64,000 bases of DNA from Rossellomorea aquimaris (lineage in GTDB: Bacteria; Bacillota; Bacilli; Bacillales; Bacillaceae_B): positions 2,699,001-2,763,000 of the forward strand of contig NZ_CP141595.1 of the NCBI RefSeq assembly GCF_035590735.1, written 5' to 3'. Every line of letters starts with the position of its first letter. The stretch's first letter is position 1. Made by a program: the position numbers and the translations under genes. Positions 61,148 through 64,000 of the stretch are shown here, piece after piece. The notes under the pieces are model-generated. The model had not been told where the DNA came from and did no database searches. It saw nothing but the letters and a program-made list of their open reading frames with translations.

Positions 61148-61159
61148 AACACTCACCCT

Positions 61160-61930
61160 TTAATCTAAAATATTTTCCAACCCGTACACAAGGGTATCCA
61201 GCTTCATGACCGTATCAACGGAAACTTTCACTCCTGACATAAAGCTCCCCCGGTTAAAAGAATCATGACGGATCGTTAATGTCTGACCTTCCGCCCCTAA
61301 CATCACCTGTTGATGAGCAATTAATCCCGGCAGACGGACACTATGGATATGCATGCCATCCACATTCGCCCCCCTTGCACCAGAATGCGTTTCCTTTTCA
61401 TCAGGATGCCCCTGCTGCTTGGATTCTCTCACTTCCCTGATCATTTCGGCTGTTTTCACAGCAGTCCCTGAAGGTGCATCCAGTTTTTGATCATGATGTA
61501 ATTCAATGATTTCGACATCATTGAAATACTTTGCTGCCATTTGGGAAAATTTCATCATGAGCACGGCACCGATTGCAAAGTTAGGGGCGATGATACATCC
61601 CAATGACTTTGATTCCGCCAGGGTCTTGAGTTCATTTAATTCATCTGTAGAAAAACCTGTCGTTCCCACAACGGGTCTAACGCCGTATTCAAGGGCGGTT
61701 TTCGTATGGTGATAACCTACCTCTGGAGTTGTTAAATCGATTAGAACATGTGGGGTTTGATCTTGAAAGCATGATTCAATGTCAGCGTACACCGGTACAT
61801 CTATATCTATTTCTTCCTTGTAATCAATCACACTAATAAGTCTAAAATGTTCTGTATCCCTTACTAACTGAACCGCTTCTTTCCCCATTCTTCCTCTTGG
61901 TCCTGCAATAGTGACATTAATTTGTTCCAT
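61160..61930 (-). CDS. dapB: 4-hydroxy-tetrahydrodipicolinate reductase DapB
   Basis: The 256-residue enzyme has the NAD(P) motif [13 protein letters not shown], the active-site [23 protein letters not shown] and VGTTGF. It makes tetrahydrodipicolinate for lysine, peptidoglycan and spore dipicolinate. The start (61930 or 61936) overlaps the end of ypjD by 14 to 20 bases. Confidence 0.93.
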   Translation of the reverse strand: MEQINVTIAGPRGRMGKEAVQLVRDTEHFRLISVIDYKEEIDIDVPVYADIESCFQDQTPHVLIDLTTPEVGYHHTKTALEYGVRPVVGTTGFSTDELNELKTLAESKSLGCIIAPNFAIGAVLMMKFSQMAAKYFNDVEIIELHHDQKLDAPSGTAVKTAEMIREVRESKQQGHPDEKETHSGARGANVDGMHIHSVRLPGLIAHQQVMLGAEGQTLTIRHDSFNRGSFMSGVKVSVDTVMKLDTLVYGLENILD

Positions 61931-62270
61931 CTTCATCCCTACCTTCAATTCTTGTCCAGCGATCTTTATCTCTTGTATTAAATTTATGCATCACACGATC
62001 GTGAGCCTCTTCCAGGCTGATATCAAGGGAGTTTGCCAAGCAGATGACCACAAACAATAAATCCCCCAGTTCTTCCTCAATCGTTTTTTCTTCCTCTGAA
62101 TTCTTCTTAGGTTTTTCTCCATAGTAATGATTCACTTCTCTCGCCAGTTCACCAAGTTCCTCCGTGAGCCTCGCAACCATTGCCAATGGACTGAAATAAC
62201 CTTCTTTAAATTGACTTATGTATTGGTCTACTTCTTTTTGTAATTGATCCATCGTTTTTTTATTATCCAT
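61917..62270 (-). CDS. ypjD: MazG-like nucleotide pyrophosphohydrolase YpjD
   Basis: A 117-residue all-alpha NTP pyrophosphatase with [20 protein letters not shown] and [16 protein letters not shown] (ExxE...ExxD metal motif). It hydrolyses non-canonical NTPs or dCTP-like nucleotides. The start at 62270 is a fair choice (GAAGGAG is 11 bases upstream); 62252 is the alternative. First gene of the ypjD-dapB-mgsA-bshB1-bshA-cca-birA run. Confidence 0.88.
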   Translation of the reverse strand: MDNKKTMDQLQKEVDQYISQFKEGYFSPLAMVARLTEELGELAREVNHYYGEKPKKNSEEEKTIEEELGDLLFVVICLANSLDISLEEAHDRVMHKFNTRDKDRWTRIEGRDEDGTN

Positions 62271-62431
62271 AAGAAGCCACACTCCTTCAGTATCTCCTAT
62301 CATGTTAGCTAAATCCTTCCCGTTTGACAAATATTACGTTTGATTTATTAACTCTTCATTGCCAGTTTGTTTCTCTTCTTATATAATGTCTCTGTCAACG
62401 AGATAATACGAATAGAAGGAGGGAAACACAC

Positions 62432-63301
62432 ATGTTGGGATTACGTTTTAAAAATATACTATTCATCCTGTTGGGGTCAGCTATCTTCGCATTTGGTCTT
62501 GTCCATTTTAATATCCAAAATAAATTGGCTGAAGGCGGATTTACCGGAATAACACTTATCCTTTATTTTTTATTTGACATTGATCCGTCTTACTCCAACC
62601 TGGCCTTAAACATACCCCTATTTTTTTTAGGATGGAAGCTTCTCGGAAAGAAAGCTTTTTATTATACTGTACTCGGAACCGTCAGCCTTTCTGTATTTCT
62701 ATGGATTTTCCAAAGATATCAAATGACGATAAATCTCGAAGGCGATCTGTTTCTTGCTGCATTATTTGCAGGAGTCTTTATCGGGGTTGGACTGGGGATT
62801 ATTTTCAGATATGGCGGTACGACAGGTGGCGTTGATATAATCGCCCGACTCGCACATAAGTACATAGGATGGAGCATGGGGAAAACAATGTTTATGTTTG
62901 ACGCCGTCGTCATTGGAGCGTCTCTCATCACGTACCTGGAATACAGGGAAGCTATGTATACCCTGGTAGCTGTATTCGTTGCGGCAAGGGTCATTGACTT
63001 TATGCAGGAAGGGGCATACTCAGCCAGAGGAGCTATGATCATTTCCGACAGCCATGAAGAAATCGCAAGTGTCATAAATGAAAAAATGGATCGGGGAGTA
63101 ACCGTGTTAAGAGGGCATGGTTCGTTCACGAAACAAAACCGTGAAGTGCTTTATTGTGTGGTCGGAAAAAATGAAATCGTCCGGCTGAAAAATATCATCA
63201 CGAGCGTAGATCCACACGCATTCGTCTCCGTCACCGTCGTACATGACGTACTTGGCGAAGGATTTACGTTAGACGCAGATAAAAATCCTTTACATGACTA
63301 A
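62432..63301 (+). CDS. ypjC: YitT-family membrane protein YpjC (DUF2179)
   Basis: The 289-residue protein has five or six N-terminal membrane segments, the GGTTGGVDIIARL signature and a C-terminal cytosolic DUF2179 domain (YSARGAMIISDSHEEIA...VTVLRGHGSF). The role is unknown; it may be a transporter or sensor. It is divergent from ypjD. GAAGGAGG precedes the ATG. Confidence 0.82.
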   Translation: MLGLRFKNILFILLGSAIFAFGLVHFNIQNKLAEGGFTGITLILYFLFDIDPSYSNLALNIPLFFLGWKLLGKKAFYYTVLGTVSLSVFLWIFQRYQMTINLEGDLFLAALFAGVFIGVGLGIIFRYGGTTGGVDIIARLAHKYIGWSMGKTMFMFDAVVIGASLITYLEYREAMYTLVAVFVAARVIDFMQEGAYSARGAMIISDSHEEIASVINEKMDRGVTVLRGHGSFTKQNREVLYCVVGKNEIVRLKNIITSVDPHAFVSVTVVHDVLGEGFTLDADKNPLHD

Positions 63302-63337
63302 AAGGTATTCAACCATCCACCTGCATCTTCATCAGTC

Positions 63338-63378
63338 AAAAAGAAGCTGGACTCAGAACTGGAGTCCAGCTTCTTCCT
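63338..63378. terminator. bidirectional terminator ypjC/yugP-like
   Basis: AAGAAGCTGGACTC pairs with GAGTCCAGCTTCTT around AGAACTG. Confidence 0.85.
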
Positions 63379-63387
63379 TATTTAGAT

Positions 63388-64000
63388 TCAATCGTCACCA
63401 TTCATCCCAGTAAAGATTAATAAAAGTCTAAGTAATTCAATAACCGCAACTGCAGCAGCAGCTACATATGTCATTGCCGCGGCATTCAATACTTTACGTG
63501 CATGCCGTTCTTCTTCATTCCGGATCAGTCCAAGTGAAACGATCTGGTTCATAGCCCGGGAAGAAGCATTGAATTCTACAGGAAGGGTGATCAATTGGAA
63601 CACGACCCCAGCTGCCATCAGAATGATACCCAGCAGGAACATCCCTGTCATTTGAGTGAACATCCCGATCAGTAAGAAGATCCAGGACATATTGGAGCCT
63701 ATGTTCGCTACTGGAACCAAGGCATGGCGGAAACGTAGAAATGCATAGCTTTCAGCATCTTGAATCGCATGGCCGACTTCATGGGCCGCCACAGCTGCTC
63801 CCGCTACAGAATGTCCGTGATAGTTATCTGGTGACAATGCAACCGTTTTTGTAATCGGGTTGTAGTGGTCACTTAAAAACCCTCTGCCTTCCACGACCTT
63901 CACGTTGTGTAATCCATTGTCGTCCAGAATCCTTCTAGCCATTTCCCTGCCAGTCATACCTGAAGTGGTGGCTACTCTTGAATATTTCTTAAACGTACTC
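63388..64000 (-). CDS. YugP-like neutral zinc metallopeptidase (5' partial)
   Basis: The frame runs off the right edge; the visible part is about 203 residues. It reads FKKYSRVATTSG, MTGREMARRILDDNGL, then LSDHYNPITKTVALS, the zinc motif AAHEVGHAIQD and four or five membrane segments. This matches the Zn_peptidase_2 (YugP) family of membrane metallopeptidases. The ATG at 63957 is internal because the frame upstream keeps matching the family. Substrate unknown. Confidence 0.88.
   Translation of the reverse strand, partial: STFKKYSRVATTSGMTGREMARRILDDNGLHNVKVVEGRGFLSDHYNPITKTVALSPDNYHGHSVAGAAVAAHEVGHAIQDAESYAFLRFRHALVPVANIGSNMSWIFLLIGMFTQMTGMFLLGIILMAAGVVFQLITLPVEFNASSRAMNQIVSLGLIRNEEERHARKVLNAAAMTYVAAAAVAVIELLRLLLIFTGMNGDD

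Overview
The window is chromosomal DNA of an endospore-forming member of the Bacillaceae, low to moderate in GC. The case rests on spore genes (sspL, sspM, cotD), bacillithiol genes (bshA, bshB1), gpsB, a B-type RNase P RNA, the fused double dynamin DynA and the mrfAB repair pair. From about 8 kb onward the gene order follows the remembered Bacillus subtilis order ypd/ypc/ypb, yps/ypr/ypp, recU-ponA, nth-dnaD, asnS-aspB, dinG, panBCD, birA-cca, bshA-bshB1-mgsA-dapB. A Rossellomorea-like or related Bacillus species is possible, but sequence alone does not fix the genus. No phage, plasmid, CRISPR array or tRNA was seen.

Layout. 0.2-3.5 kb: a UgtP-like glycolipid glucosyltransferase, a YfhP-like membrane protein, a methyltransferase and a DUF3892 protein. 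3.6-8.2 kb: manganese uptake, mntABCD followed by its regulator mntR, with tandem MntR-like operators on the mntA promoter. 8.2-14.5 kb: a cold-shock gene, ypeQ/ypeP, a queuosine-precursor transporter, RNase HI, sspL, a FEN-type exonuclease and a rhodanese coupled to a small four-cysteine protein. 14.5-22.4 kb: dynA, a probable Fur-controlled small membrane protein, bpsA/bpsB (type III polyketide synthase and methyltransferase), cheX, an SDR and a zinc-ribbon microprotein. 22.6-24.9 kb: a ba3-type cytochrome oxidase operon including the tiny subunit IIA, behind an FNR-type box. 25-36.7 kb: ypwA, ypvA, ypsC, rnpB, gpsB, ypsA, cotD, mrfB, mrfA. 36.9-41.3 kb: hsp20 and the ypp genes, sspM, recU. 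41.3-50.3 kb: ponA, ypoC, nth, dnaD, asnS, aspB, tseB, ypmA. 50.5-62.3 kb: a degenerate metallo-beta-lactamase-like secreted protein, dinG, panBCD with an attenuator-like leader, birA, cca, bacillithiol and lysine pathway genes. 62.4 kb to the end: ypjC and the 5' part of a YugP-like peptidase.

Two families of short GC-rich non-coding repeats occur. One has four copies (18.3, 18.6, 46.2, 46.7 kb) that share a constant core clamped by compensating stems; two copies end in GGCTCTGTCA/TGACAGAGCC inverted repeats like a MITE. The other has two identical tandem 125-bp units at 11.06-11.31 kb and a diverged copy at 39.3 kb, again with a variable stem around a constant loop.

Functional links. Metal homeostasis (MntR, Fur), oxygen response (FNR, ba3 oxidase), DNA repair (mrfAB with a LexA-like box, recU, nth, two DinG-type helicases) and envelope growth (ponA, gpsB, tseB, ugtP-like) are the main themes. 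I found no clearly new multi-gene system. The best new leads are the regulatory sites, the overlooked small genes and the covarying repeats.
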